Shown here: positions 1-7,521 of the stretch, piece after piece
Layout of the letters: each line of letters opens with the position of its first letter
How positions within the stretch are numbered: the first letter of the stretch is position 1
DNA from: Gryllotalpicola protaetiae
GTDB lineage: Bacteria; Actinomycetota; Actinomycetes; Actinomycetales; Microbacteriaceae
Assembly (NCBI RefSeq): GCF_003627055.1
Contig: NZ_CP032624.1
Coordinates: 3,224,001 to 3,288,000, forward strand
Direction: 5' to 3'
Length of the DNA stretch: 64,000 nucleotides
Position numbers and translations under genes: made by a program
The notes under the pieces: generated by a model
Told to the model about the DNA's origin: nothing
The model's input: the letters and a program-made list of their open reading frames with translations, nothing else
Databases searched by the model: none

Positions 1-58
1 CGGTGTCGACGATCGTTCCGTCCATGTCGAAGAGGACGGCGGCGGGCAGCTGTGTCAC
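1..58 (-). CDS. HAD-family hydrolase, N-terminal fragment
   Basis: Only the first 19 codons are in the window; the gene continues past the left edge. From a GTG start the peptide contains the DMDGT box, which is motif I (DxDGT) of haloacid dehalogenase-like phosphohydrolases. Its first Asp is the nucleophile in that family. Substrate cannot be judged from this fragment. A TAGACT -10 box lies 8 nt upstream of the GTG, so the transcript may have almost no leader. It is divergent from the PAC2 gene. Confidence 0.75.
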   Translation of the reverse strand, partial: MTQLPAAVLFDMDGTIVDT

Positions 59-66
59 GGAGCCCG

Positions 67-72
67 AGTCTA
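67..72 (-). promoter_or_regulatory. -10 box of the HAD gene
   Basis: TAGACT on the minus strand, 8 nt before the GTG start. This spacing would give a leader of only 1-2 nt. I see no convincing -35 hexamer. Confidence 0.4.
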
Positions 73-145
73 TCGGGGGGCCGCGGCACGCCCGGGCCTA
101 TCCTGGTGAGACGCAATCGCTAGCTACGGAAGGGCGAGGTGGCGT

Positions 146-1111
146 TTGACTGACGGCGCTGACGGCAAGGGCATTCTGAGCGGTCGAATCCTGGTCGTTG
201 CCTTCGAGGGGTGGAACGACGCGGGCGAAGCCGCAACCGGCGCGGTCAGGGCTTTGAAGGATGTACTCGACGTCGTCGCGCTGCACGAGATCGACCCGGA
301 GGTGTTCTACGACTTCCAGTTCACCCGGCCGATCACGAAGCTCGACGACGACGGCACGCGGATTCTGCAGTGGCCGGGGGCCGTGCTGTACGGTCCTTCT
401 GAGCCGGGCCGGCAGCCGCGTGCGCTCGCCGCGGACGCCGAGCTGGGCGTCACAGGCGACAACGCCGGGAACATCTACCTGCTGCTCGGCACGGAGCCGT
501 CGCGGGCCTGGAAGGCATTCGCCGGTGAGCTGATCGACGCCGCGCTCGCCGCGGACATCGACGCGATCGTCTTCCTCGGCGCGCTGCTCGCCGACGTGCC
601 GCACACGCGACCGATCTCGGTCGGCGCCTCGAGCGACAACGCGGCCGTGCGGCGCGAGCTCGTGCTCGAGCGATCGACGTACGAGGGGCCGACCGGCATC
701 CTCGGGGTGCTCGGGCAGGCGGCAGAGGCCGTCGGCATCCCGACCATCTCGATCTGGGCGTCCGTGCCGCACTACGTGCACAACGCGCCGAGCCCCAAGG
801 CGACGCTCGCGATCATCGACAAGCTCGAGGAGCTCGTCGACGTGACCATCCCGCGCGGTGAGCTCGTCGACGAGTCCGCGGAGTGGGAGCGCGGCATCGA
901 CGAGCTCGCCGCCGAGGACGAGGACATGGCCGCGTACATCGAGCAGCTTGAGCAGGCGCGCGACACCGTCGACTCGCCAGAGGCGAGCGGCGAGGCGATA
1001 GCGCAGGAGTTCGAGCGCTACCTGCGCCGCAACCCCGACGGCCGCGATGGCCGCGACGGCGGCACCGCGGGCGGCGGCGGTCCCTCAGAGCCCTGGCGGC
1101 CGAACAGCTGA
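146..1111 (+). CDS. PAC2 family protein
   Basis: A 321-residue protein with the N-terminal pattern of actinobacterial PAC2-family proteins: VVAFEGWNDAGEAA at residues 18-31, then the segment FYDFQFTRP. PAC2 proteins are relatives of proteasome assembly chaperones; the role of this bacterial clade is not established. The start is a TTG preceded by GAAGGGCGAGG, a usable Shine-Dalgarno, and the conserved domain begins soon after it. The C-terminus (from about residue 225) is acidic and ends in a Gly/Asp/Arg-rich tail that is probably disordered. It converges on mshC with a gap of about 10 nt. Family assignment is from recognition of the motif. Confidence 0.8.
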   Translation: MTDGADGKGILSGRILVVAFEGWNDAGEAATGAVRALKDVLDVVALHEIDPEVFYDFQFTRPITKLDDDGTRILQWPGAVLYGPSEPGRQPRALAADAELGVTGDNAGNIYLLLGTEPSRAWKAFAGELIDAALAADIDAIVFLGALLADVPHTRPISVGASSDNAAVRRELVLERSTYEGPTGILGVLGQAAEAVGIPTISIWASVPHYVHNAPSPKATLAIIDKLEELVDVTIPRGELVDESAEWERGIDELAAEDEDMAAYIEQLEQARDTVDSPEASGEAIAQEFERYLRRNPDGRDGRDGGTAGGGGPSEPWRPNS

Positions 1112-1121
1112 GGCGCGCCCG

Positions 1122-2366
1122 TCAGCCCAGCTCGATGCCGAGCAGCAGGCGGATGCCTGCGCGCAGTTCGGGCGGCAGGCCGCCGGCCTTCACCGCCGTG
1201 TCGACGACCGCGAGGGCCGCCGGCGTGTCGAGGTCGCGGTGAAGCGCCTCGCGCAGCGCTGCGAGTGACGCCCCGCCGTCGTCGGTGACGGGCGCGTACC
1301 GCCAGCGCGCGAGCCTGTCGAGGGCGGCCGGCAGCGAAGCATCCGTCCACTCCCAGTCGTCGCGGTAGTGGTGCGCGAGCAGGGCGAGACGGATGCCGCG
1401 GGGGTCGGCCCCGCTCCTCCGCAGTTCGCTCACCTTGACGAGATTGCCGAGCGATTTCGACATCTTCTCGCCACGGTACGCGACCATGCCGGCGTGGGCA
1501 TATATCCGCGCGGCCGCCTCGCCGGTGAGTGCCGAGGCATGCGCGGCGCTGAACTCGTGGTGCGGGAAGACCAGATCCGAGCCGCCGCCGAGCACGGTGA
1601 CGGTCTCGCCCAGCTCGTCGAGCGCGATGACCGCGCACTCGATGTGCCAGCCGGGGCGGCCGGCGCCGACCGGCGACTCCCACGACGGCTCCCCGTTGCG
1701 CGCGGCGCGCCACAGCAGCGGGTCGAGCTCGTCGCGCTTGCCGTCTCGGTCCGGGTCGCCGCCGCGCTCGGCGAAGATCGGCAGCATCTCGTCGCGGGTG
1801 AGGCGGCTCTCCTGCCCGAGGCGCCACGGTGAGACGTCCGCCGCCGCCGTCGAATCGAAGTAGATGTCGACGCCATCGCTGCCCGCAGAGGCGTCTGAGG
1901 CAGGCACACGGTAGGCGACCCCCGCGGCGAGCAGCTCGGCGACGGCGACCGCCGTCGGCTCGATGCGCTCGGTCACGGCGACATATGCGTCCGGCGGAAT
2001 GACTCCGAGTGCCGTCATGTCGGCGCGGAATCCGTCGATCTCCGTCGCCGCGAGCTCGCGCCAGTCGACGCCGTCACGCGCCGCTCGCTCGAGCAGCGGG
2101 TCGTCGACATCGGTGATGTTCTGCGCATATCGCACCGCGAAGCCCGCGTCGCGCCACACCCGCTGCAGCGTGTCGAAGGCGAGGTAGGTGTTCGCGTGGC
2201 CGAGATGGGTCGCGTCGTATGGCGTGATGCCGCAGACGTAGAGCGTCGCGGTGCCGTCGGCCGGCTCGGCGACGACCAGCGCATCGCTTGCGCTGTCGTA
2301 GACGAGCGGGGGCAGGCTGTGCCCGGGCACCTGGGGAAGCTCAGGCTGCGGCCACGCGACCGCCAT
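1122..2366 (-). CDS. mshC: L-cysteine:1D-myo-inosityl 2-amino-2-deoxy-alpha-D-glucopyranoside ligase (MshC)
   Basis: MshC joins cysteine to GlcN-inositol using ATP, the penultimate step of mycothiol synthesis, the main low-molecular-weight thiol of Actinobacteria. The 414-residue protein resembles a class I cysteinyl-tRNA synthetase catalytic core without an anticodon-binding domain. It has Cys45 in YVCGITPYDATHLGHANTY, where HLGH (54-57) is the HIGH motif, and a KMSKS motif near residue 300. The length is close to known MshC proteins. The ATG overlaps the TGA of the upstream M20 peptidase by one base (TGATG), so translation is probably coupled. A true CysRS would be longer and carry a C-terminal helical domain, absent here. 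Confidence 0.93.
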   Translation of the reverse strand: MAVAWPQPELPQVPGHSLPPLVYDSASDALVVAEPADGTATLYVCGITPYDATHLGHANTYLAFDTLQRVWRDAGFAVRYAQNITDVDDPLLERAARDGVDWRELAATEIDGFRADMTALGVIPPDAYVAVTERIEPTAVAVAELLAAGVAYRVPASDASAGSDGVDIYFDSTAAADVSPWRLGQESRLTRDEMLPIFAERGGDPDRDGKRDELDPLLWRAARNGEPSWESPVGAGRPGWHIECAVIALDELGETVTVLGGGSDLVFPHHEFSAAHASALTGEAAARIYAHAGMVAYRGEKMSKSLGNLVKVSELRRSGADPRGIRLALLAHHYRDDWEWTDASLPAALDRLARWRYAPVTDDGGASLAALREALHRDLDTPAALAVVDTAVKAGGLPPELRAGIRLLLGIELG

Positions 2367-3676
2367 CAGTAGCTCGCCAGCAGGTCGGCGAGCACCGCGC
2401 GGCCGAAGGTGAGCGCCTCGAGCGGCACCCGCTCGTCGATGCCGTGGAACAGGGCGGGGAAGTCGAGCGTGGCCGGCAGCTTGAGCGGGGCGAATCCGTA
2501 GCCTCTGATGCCGAGCGTCGAGAGCGCCTTGTTATCGGTGCCTGCCGGCATCAGGTAGGGCAGCACCGGGACTCCGGGGTCGTGCCGCTCGATGACGGCG
2601 CCGATGGTGTCGACGAGCTCGCCTGTGGTCGGGTTCTCGAGACCGGTGTCCTTCACGACGAGCTCGATGCGCACGTTCTCGCCGATGAGCTCGTCGATGA
2701 GGGCGAGCACCTCGTCCTCCTGCCCGGGCAGGGGGCGGATGTCGAGGCGCGCCTCGGCCCGCTCGGGGATGACGTTCGACTTGTAGCCGGCCGTCAGCAT
2801 CGTCGGGTTGGCGGTGTTGCGCAGGGTCGCCGTGATGAAGCCGGCCGCCGATCCGGTGCGCAGCACGAGCTCGTCGGGCCCGACCTGCTGCGGGTCGGTG
2901 CCGAGGATGCGGCCGAGCTCGGCGATGAGCTCGCCCGTCGTCTCGGTGAGCTGCACGGGGAACTCGAGTCGGCCGATCTTCGCGACAGCCTCTGCGAGCT
3001 CGGTGACGGCATTGCGCTTCACGAGCCGCGAGCCGTGCCCCGGCGGCGCTTCGGCGACGAGCTTCGCCCAGATCATCGCCTTCTCGCCGGTCTGCAGCAG
3101 GTACGCGGGCTTTCCCTCGATGTCGATCGAGTAGCCGCCGACCTCGCTGATCGCCTCGGACGCGCCGGCGAACAGCTCGGGGTGCTCGCGGGCGAGGAAA
3201 TGCGAGCCGAAGCCGCCGCCGTTCTCCTCATCGGCGAAGAACGCGATGACGAGGTCGCGCTCGGGCTGGCCGCCGCCCTGCAGCACGTCGCCGAGGGCCG
3301 TCAGCATCATGGCGTCGACGTTCTTCATGTCGACGGCGCCGCGGCCCCACAGCATGCCGTCCTTGATCTCGCCCGCGAAGGGATCGACGCTCCACTGCGT
3401 CGCGTCGGCGGGCACGACGTCGAGGTGGCCGTGCATGACGAGCGCGGGCTTCGAGCTGTTGCGGCCGGGGACACGCGCGACGACGCTGGTGCGGCGCGGG
3501 GCCGAATCGAACAGCTGCGGTGCGAGGCCGAGGGCTTCGAGCTTCGCGGCCACGTACTCCGCGGCCTCGGTCTCGCCCTTCGACTTCCCCTCGCCGTAAT
3601 TGGTGGTGTCGAGGCGGATCAGCTCGCTCGCGATGATCGCGGTCTCGTCGAGTTCGGGGCGGGCGAGGTCGGTCAT
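2366..3676 (-). CDS. M20 family metallopeptidase / dipeptidase
   Basis: A 436-residue zinc peptidase of the M20/ArgE/DapE clan. It shows HGHLDVVPA with the ligand pair H84 and D86, GRGAVDMKN with the bridging Asp near residue 118, and DEENGG near 150 with the general-base Glu. A dimerisation lid domain occupies roughly residues 195-320. The substrate is not predictable; the clade includes dipeptidases and deacylases. It is the first gene of a two-gene unit with mshC. No Shine-Dalgarno precedes the ATG. A TAGCGT -10 box lies exactly 6 nt upstream, so the message is probably leaderless. Confidence 0.88.
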   Translation of the reverse strand: MTDLARPELDETAIIASELIRLDTTNYGEGKSKGETEAAEYVAAKLEALGLAPQLFDSAPRRTSVVARVPGRNSSKPALVMHGHLDVVPADATQWSVDPFAGEIKDGMLWGRGAVDMKNVDAMMLTALGDVLQGGGQPERDLVIAFFADEENGGGFGSHFLAREHPELFAGASEAISEVGGYSIDIEGKPAYLLQTGEKAMIWAKLVAEAPPGHGSRLVKRNAVTELAEAVAKIGRLEFPVQLTETTGELIAELGRILGTDPQQVGPDELVLRTGSAAGFITATLRNTANPTMLTAGYKSNVIPERAEARLDIRPLPGQEDEVLALIDELIGENVRIELVVKDTGLENPTTGELVDTIGAVIERHDPGVPVLPYLMPAGTDNKALSTLGIRGYGFAPLKLPATLDFPALFHGIDERVPLEALTFGRAVLADLLASY

Positions 3677-3682
3677 GTCCCT

Positions 3683-3688
3683 ACGCTA
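3683..3688 (-). promoter_or_regulatory. -10 box for the leaderless M20-mshC unit
   Basis: TAGCGT on the minus strand followed by 6 nt and the ATG of the M20 gene. With transcription starting about 7 nt after the box, the A of ATG is the predicted first base. Confidence 0.5.
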
Positions 3689-3807
3689 GACGAGTCGGCG
3701 GCGTGTACGGCGACTCGGCGTGCGCGCCGGGCGGGGACCGGCGTGCCATGGGCACAGCCGAGTCGGCGGCGGGTGGCCGCGTGCACGAGACACCCCGTAA
3801 CCCGTGC

Positions 3808-3813
3808 TAAGGT
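3808..3813 (+). promoter_or_regulatory. Extended -10 of the tRNA-Leu promoter
   Basis: TGCTAAGGT contains an extended -10 (TGN plus TAAGGT), about 40 nt before the mature tRNA 5' end. It is the only reasonable promoter in the 178-nt gap after the M20 gene. No clear -35. Confidence 0.45.
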
Positions 3814-3854
3814 TTTTCCTCGGCGGTCAAAGCAATTCGGGCCGCCGGAAGTGC

Positions 3855-3939
3855 GCGCGGGTGGCGGAATAGGCAGACGCGCTAGCTTGAGGTGCTAGTG
3901 CCCGTATAGGGCGTGGGGGTTCAAGTCCCCCCTCGCGCA
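3855..3939 (+). tRNA. tRNA-Leu (anticodon GAG)
   Basis: This 85-nt class II tRNA folds by hand. The acceptor stem GCGCGGG pairs with CTCGCGC (one G-U pair) with discriminator A. The anticodon stem CTAGC/GCTAG encloses the loop TTGAGGT, giving anticodon GAG for CUC codons. A long variable arm typical of tRNA-Leu follows, and the T stem is GGGGG/CCCCC around TTCAAGT. CCA is not encoded; the next bases are CAAC. CUC is a major leucine codon in the surrounding genes. Confidence 0.95.
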
Positions 3940-3946
3940 CAACAGA

Positions 3947-3976
3947 AAGAACCCCTGGGTGACCAGGGGTTCTTTT
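3947..3976 (+). terminator. Rho-independent terminator after tRNA-Leu
   Basis: A perfect 12-bp stem, AAGAACCCCTGG with CCAGGGGTTCTT, closes a GTGA loop and ends in TTTT. It starts 8 nt after the tRNA. Confidence 0.9.
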
Positions 3977-4000
3977 GCGTGTGGTGCCGCGGCCGCGGCC

Positions 4001-4089
4001 CGTAGGAACCGGGCGCAATGCGCGCGATCGGCCCTACGCGATCGCGCGCGTCGTAGGAACAATCGTGCGAATCAGGGCCGGTTCCTACG
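4001..4089. repeat. Nested inverted repeat between tRNA-Leu and uppP
   Basis: The outer arms CGTAGGAACCGG (4001-4012) and CCGGTTCCTACG (4078-4089) are perfect 12-bp complements. Inside lies a second perfect pair, CGCGCGATCG (4021-4030) and CGATCGCGCG (4039-4048). A third copy of CGTAGGAAC (4052-4060) could pair with the right arm instead. It sits between convergent units just after the uppP stop. It could be the uppP terminator (though it lacks a T-run) or a REP-like element. Confidence 0.6.
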
Positions 4090-4097
4090 CACTCGAG

Positions 4098-4931
4098 CTA
4101 CGTGGCGCTGATGACCCCGAAGCCGAGCAGCAGAGCGACCACGATGGCGACCGCGATGCGGTACCAGATGAACACGGTGATCGGGTGGCGCTGCACGAGA
4201 CGCAGCAGCCAGGCGATCGACACGTAGGCGACGATCAGGCTGACGAGCGTGCCGACGGCGGTGGCGCCCCAGCCGACCGTCGCCGAGATGTCGCTCGCCG
4301 AGGTGGCGGCCTCGAAGCCGCCCGCCGCGATGAGGGCCGGGATGGAGAGGAAGAACGAGATGCGCGTCGCCGCGACGCGGTCGAGGCCGCGCAGCAGGCC
4401 GGCGCTGATCGTGGCGCCCGAACGCGAGACGCCCGGCACGAGCGAGAAGCACTGCACGACGCCGATGAAGATGGCATCCGTCAGGTTCATCTTCGCTTCA
4501 CTGCGCTGCTTGAGCGCCACGCGCTCGGCGAACCACATGACGGCGCTCCAGACCACCAGCGCGACCACGACCACCCAGAGGTTGCGCAGGGGGCCCGCGA
4601 TGAAGTGGCGGCCGAGCAGGCCGATGATGCCGATCGGGATCGTGCCGATGATCACGAACCACGCGAGCCGGTAGTCCTGCCCGCGCGCGTTGCGGTTGGC
4701 GAGGCCACGGAACCACGCCCCCACGAGTCGCACGATGTCGCGCCAGAAATACACGATGACGGCGATGATCGCGCCCACCTGGATGATCGCGGTGAAGGCC
4801 GTGACCCCCTTGTCGTTCACGTGCAGCCCGAGCAGCTTCTCGACGATCGTCAAGTGGCCGGTGCTCGAGACGGGCAGGAACTCGGTGATGCCCTCGACGA
4901 TGCCGAGGATGATCGCTTGCAGGAGATTCAC
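4098..4931 (-). CDS. uppP: Undecaprenyl-diphosphatase (UppP/BacA)
   Basis: UppP removes a phosphate from undecaprenyl pyrophosphate, recycling the lipid carrier of peptidoglycan synthesis; high dose gives bacitracin resistance. The 277-residue membrane protein has both family signatures: EGITEFLPVSSTGHL at residues 13-27 and PGVSRSGATIS near 165-175, with several hydrophobic helices between. The length matches the family. The start is GTG with AAAGGA 8 nt before it. It lies 3' of the tRNA region in convergent orientation; the SulP gene is upstream on the same strand with a gap of about 55 nt. Confidence 0.95.
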   Translation of the reverse strand: MNLLQAIILGIVEGITEFLPVSSTGHLTIVEKLLGLHVNDKGVTAFTAIIQVGAIIAVIVYFWRDIVRLVGAWFRGLANRNARGQDYRLAWFVIIGTIPIGIIGLLGRHFIAGPLRNLWVVVVALVVWSAVMWFAERVALKQRSEAKMNLTDAIFIGVVQCFSLVPGVSRSGATISAGLLRGLDRVAATRISFFLSIPALIAAGGFEAATSASDISATVGWGATAVGTLVSLIVAYVSIAWLLRLVQRHPITVFIWYRIAVAIVVALLLGFGVISAT

Positions 4932-4985
4932 GCGGTGATCCTTTCGGGTGCGCCGTGAGAAACGGCACAGGCGGTCTCGGACAGG

Positions 4986-6647
4986 TTAGCGGGGGCCGAG
5001 TTCGTCGAGTGCTTCGCGACACGTTCGGAACACGTGACTGCCGCCGAGCAGGCCGTGGTGCTCGAGGTCGACGCGCAGCACCGCGCGCGCCCGGCAGTAG
5101 TCGACCGAGACGCCCCGTTCCGCCAGGTTCGCGAAGGCGCGGCGCAGCACGGCGGCGCCGGTCGCGTCGATGGCGGTGATGGCTTCGCCATCGACGACGA
5201 GATGGCGGATGCTCGGGTCGGCGCCGCGTGTTGCAAGGTCGATGCCCCGCGCCAGCGCTCCCGCCGTGGTCGCGTTGACGGGCGCGGCGAGGCGCACGAT
5301 GACGATGCCGGGTGCCGTCGTGCGCGGTGCCGGTGCGCCGGCGCGCAGCGGGGCGATGGGGCGCCCGTCGGCGTCGATCACGTCGAGCGGCGGGGCGGAT
5401 GCCGCGAGCAGCAGTCTCAGCAACCCGATGGCCGCCGCCGTCGCGAGCCCCCACAGCGGCCCGAACGCGAGCGTGACCGCGAAGGCGACGAGCGCGAGCA
5501 GGAATTCGCCCTTCGAGGTGCGCCAGAGCACGCGCGCCTCGCGCAGCCGCAGCAGCGGCCACGTCGCGAGCGCCGCGATGGCGCCGAACGCGGGGGTCGG
5601 CAGCTCGCCCAGGAATCCGCCCCCGAAGACGACCCCGGCGAGGATCAGCAGGGCGGCGACGAGCGCCGGCAGCTGCGAGTGCGATCGCAGCTCATCCAGA
5701 CGTGCGCGCCAGGCGGGCGACGGCCCGATCGCGAAGCCGCCTGAGACACCGCTCGCCGCGCTCGCCAGGCCGTAGACGATGCCGTCGCGGGCGCCGGCCG
5801 GCTGGTAGGCGGTGTCCTGGTCCTGGTGAAGGGCGAGCGCCGCGAAGGCGATGACGATCGCGCCGGGGGCGAGGGCGAGCCACTCCCCTGCGTCGAGCAG
5901 GGGAATCGCGAACGGCGGGCGTCCGCCGCCGACGCGGCCGACGGTCGCGACGCCGTGGCTCGCGAGCTCGAACACGCGATAGCTGGCGAACGCGGCGAGG
6001 TAGACGGCGAGCTCCCACGGCAGACGGCGGGCGATGCGCCGGCCGATGAGCAGTACGATCATGGCGCCTGCCGCGACCGCGATCGCCCAGACGTTCGCGG
6101 TGTCGAGCCGGGTGATCAGGGCGCGTGCATGCTGTGGGAAGCCGTCGGCTGCGGCATCCGTCACGGTCTTCGCCAGCTCGATGCCGAACATCCCGGCGAT
6201 CTCGCGCACCAGCAGGTCGAGCGCGACGGCGGCCGAGAAGCCGAGCAGCACCGGAGTCGGCAGGAGAACCGTCACACGGCTCAGCCGGAAGACGGCGATG
6301 ACCGCGTACGCGGCGGCCGCGACGAGCGCCTGCGCGGTCGCGAGCTCTGCATAGTTCGCGGTGCCCGGGTGCGCGAGCGGGGTGAGCGTCGCGGCGATGA
6401 GCGCGACGCCGACGGCGTCCGGGGCCGCGGTGAGGCGGCCGGTCGCGGCGAAGAAGGCGAACACGATGCCCGGCACGATCAGCGTGTAGAGGCCCATGGT
6501 CGGCGGCAGTCCGGCGAACTGGGCGAAGGCCATCGCAACCGGGGCCGACATGGCCGCGAGCGTGATGCCCATCAGGGCTTCGCCGCGCCAGTCGCCTCGG
6601 GTGGTGCCTGCGAGCAGTGCCATGGTGCCTATTGTGGTGGGGCTCAC
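4986..6647 (-). CDS. SulP family anion transporter with C-terminal STAS domain
   Basis: A 553-residue (GTG) or 545-residue (ATG at 6623) integral membrane protein. The N-terminal two thirds contain many hydrophobic helices and the SulP opening pattern (GDWRGEALMGITLAAMSAPVAMAFAQFAGLPP without the usual gaps). The last 110 residues form a soluble STAS domain (VVDGEAITAIDATGAAVLRRAF). SulP proteins carry sulfate, bicarbonate or dicarboxylates; the ion cannot be read here. Neither start has a strong Shine-Dalgarno; the internal ATG at 6623 fits the domain start better. No carbonic anhydrase or sulfate-assimilation gene adjoins. Confidence 0.85.
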   Translation of the reverse strand: MSPTTIGTMALLAGTTRGDWRGEALMGITLAAMSAPVAMAFAQFAGLPPTMGLYTLIVPGIVFAFFAATGRLTAAPDAVGVALIAATLTPLAHPGTANYAELATAQALVAAAAYAVIAVFRLSRVTVLLPTPVLLGFSAAVALDLLVREIAGMFGIELAKTVTDAAADGFPQHARALITRLDTANVWAIAVAAGAMIVLLIGRRIARRLPWELAVYLAAFASYRVFELASHGVATVGRVGGGRPPFAIPLLDAGEWLALAPGAIVIAFAALALHQDQDTAYQPAGARDGIVYGLASAASGVSGGFAIGPSPAWRARLDELRSHSQLPALVAALLILAGVVFGGGFLGELPTPAFGAIAALATWPLLRLREARVLWRTSKGEFLLALVAFAVTLAFGPLWGLATAAAIGLLRLLLAASAPPLDVIDADGRPIAPLRAGAPAPRTTAPGIVIVRLAAPVNATTAGALARGIDLATRGADPSIRHLVVDGEAITAIDATGAAVLRRAFANLAERGVSVDYCRARAVLRVDLEHHGLLGGSHVFRTCREALDELGPR

Positions 6648-6730
6648 GGGCCAGTGTCGGAGGCACGTGGAAGACTTGTGGGCGCTTGCTGGGTGTTCGA
6701 GGAGCCTTCGATGTGAGTGGATTCTTCACC

Positions 6731-6759
6731 TTGACATGTTCGAATGAGAGTTCGAATAT
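6731..6759 (+). promoter_or_regulatory. imuA' promoter (-35 TTGACA, -10 GAATAT)
   Basis: A perfect -35 TTGACA at 6731-6736 and a weak -10 GAATAT at 6754-6759 are spaced 17 nt. The -10 ends 6 nt before the GTG start, so the transcript is predicted to be leaderless. The LexA box fills the spacer and touches the -10. Confidence 0.7.
6740..6755 (+). promoter_or_regulatory. LexA (SOS) box
   Basis: TCGAATGAGAGTTCGA matches the actinobacterial SOS box TCGAAC-N4-GTTCGA at 11 of 12 fixed positions (C to T at position 6). It lies between the -35 and -10 of the imuA' promoter, where LexA binding would block polymerase. Its position before a mutasome cassette supports the call. Confidence 0.88.
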
Positions 6760-6765
6760 GGGTGA

Positions 6766-7521
6766 GTGGGGAATGCACTCCGATCCGATGCTCTCGAAAA
6801 GGGCAGTGTCTTTGAAAAAGGCAGTGTCTTTGAAAAGGCGCAAGCCGATCTCGAGCGCATCCGCGAGCTCAAGTCGCGCATCTCCGGAATGGAGCGCACG
6901 CGGCTCGACACCCGTGCGCTGCCCACTCTGCCCGCTTTCATGTCGTTGCTGCCCGGTGGGGCGCTGCAGGCAGGGTCCGTGTACTCCGTCGCGGGGTCGA
7001 TGACGCTGGTGATGGGGCTGCTCGCGGCCGCGAGCGCCGACGGCGCCTGGTGCGGGGTCGTCGGCGTCCCCGAGTTCGGGGCGGAGGCGGCGGCGCGCTT
7101 CGGCATCGAGCTCGGGCGGCTCGTGCTCGTGCGCGAGCCGGGCCGTTCCTGGCTGTCCGTCGCCGCCGCGCTCGCCGATGCGCTCGCGATCGTGGTCGTG
7201 CGGCCGGGCGATCGGGTGGGCGATGCGGAAGCGGCGAAGCTGGCCGCCCGCCTGCGCCAGCGCGGCGCCGTGCTGATCTCCCTGCTGCCGGAGGGGGCGC
7301 CGGCGTGGCCGGGCTCCGAGGCGGCACTCGCCGTGACCGAGAGCCGCTGGGCCGGCATCGGGCGCGGCCACGGCTACCCGCGCGAGCGTCTCGTCACGGT
7401 GCGCTCCGAGGTGCGCAGCGGCCGCCCGCGGGTCGCGCAGCTGCGGCTGCCCGGCGATTACGGTCGCGACGCGCGGCCGGCCGTCGCCGTGCCCGCGCTC
7501 CGATGGGAGCGGGTGTCGTGA
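6766..7521 (+). CDS. imuA': ImuA'-like SOS mutagenesis accessory protein
   Basis: A 251-residue protein at the ImuA' position of an imuA'-imuB-dnaE2 cassette. ImuA' proteins are RecA-fold-related partners that connect the inactive polymerase ImuB to other mutasome parts in translesion synthesis. The segment VYSVAGSMTLVMGLLAAASADGAWCGVVGVP (about residues 68-98, interrupted here only by description) resembles a degenerate RecA core without a good Walker A. The GTG start sits where transcription is predicted to begin, hence leaderless. An 18-bp in-frame duplication makes EKGSVFEKGSVFEK near residues 11-24. It overlaps imuB by 4 nt (GTGA). Identification leans partly on context. Confidence 0.75.
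   Translation: MGNALRSDALEKGSVFEKGSVFEKAQADLERIRELKSRISGMERTRLDTRALPTLPAFMSLLPGGALQAGSVYSVAGSMTLVMGLLAAASADGAWCGVVGVPEFGAEAAARFGIELGRLVLVREPGRSWLSVAAALADALAIVVVRPGDRVGDAEAAKLAARLRQRGAVLISLLPEGAPAWPGSEAALAVTESRWAGIGRGHGYPRERLVTVRSEVRSGRPRVAQLRLPGDYGRDARPAVAVPALRWERVS
6802..6836 (+). repeat. 18-bp in-frame tandem duplication in imuA'
   Basis: GGCAGTGTCTTTGAAAAA (6802-6819) is followed directly by a second copy missing only the last A (6820-6836). The unit is six codons and duplicates GSVFEK in the protein. The repeat is AT-richer than surrounding coding DNA. Confidence 0.9.
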
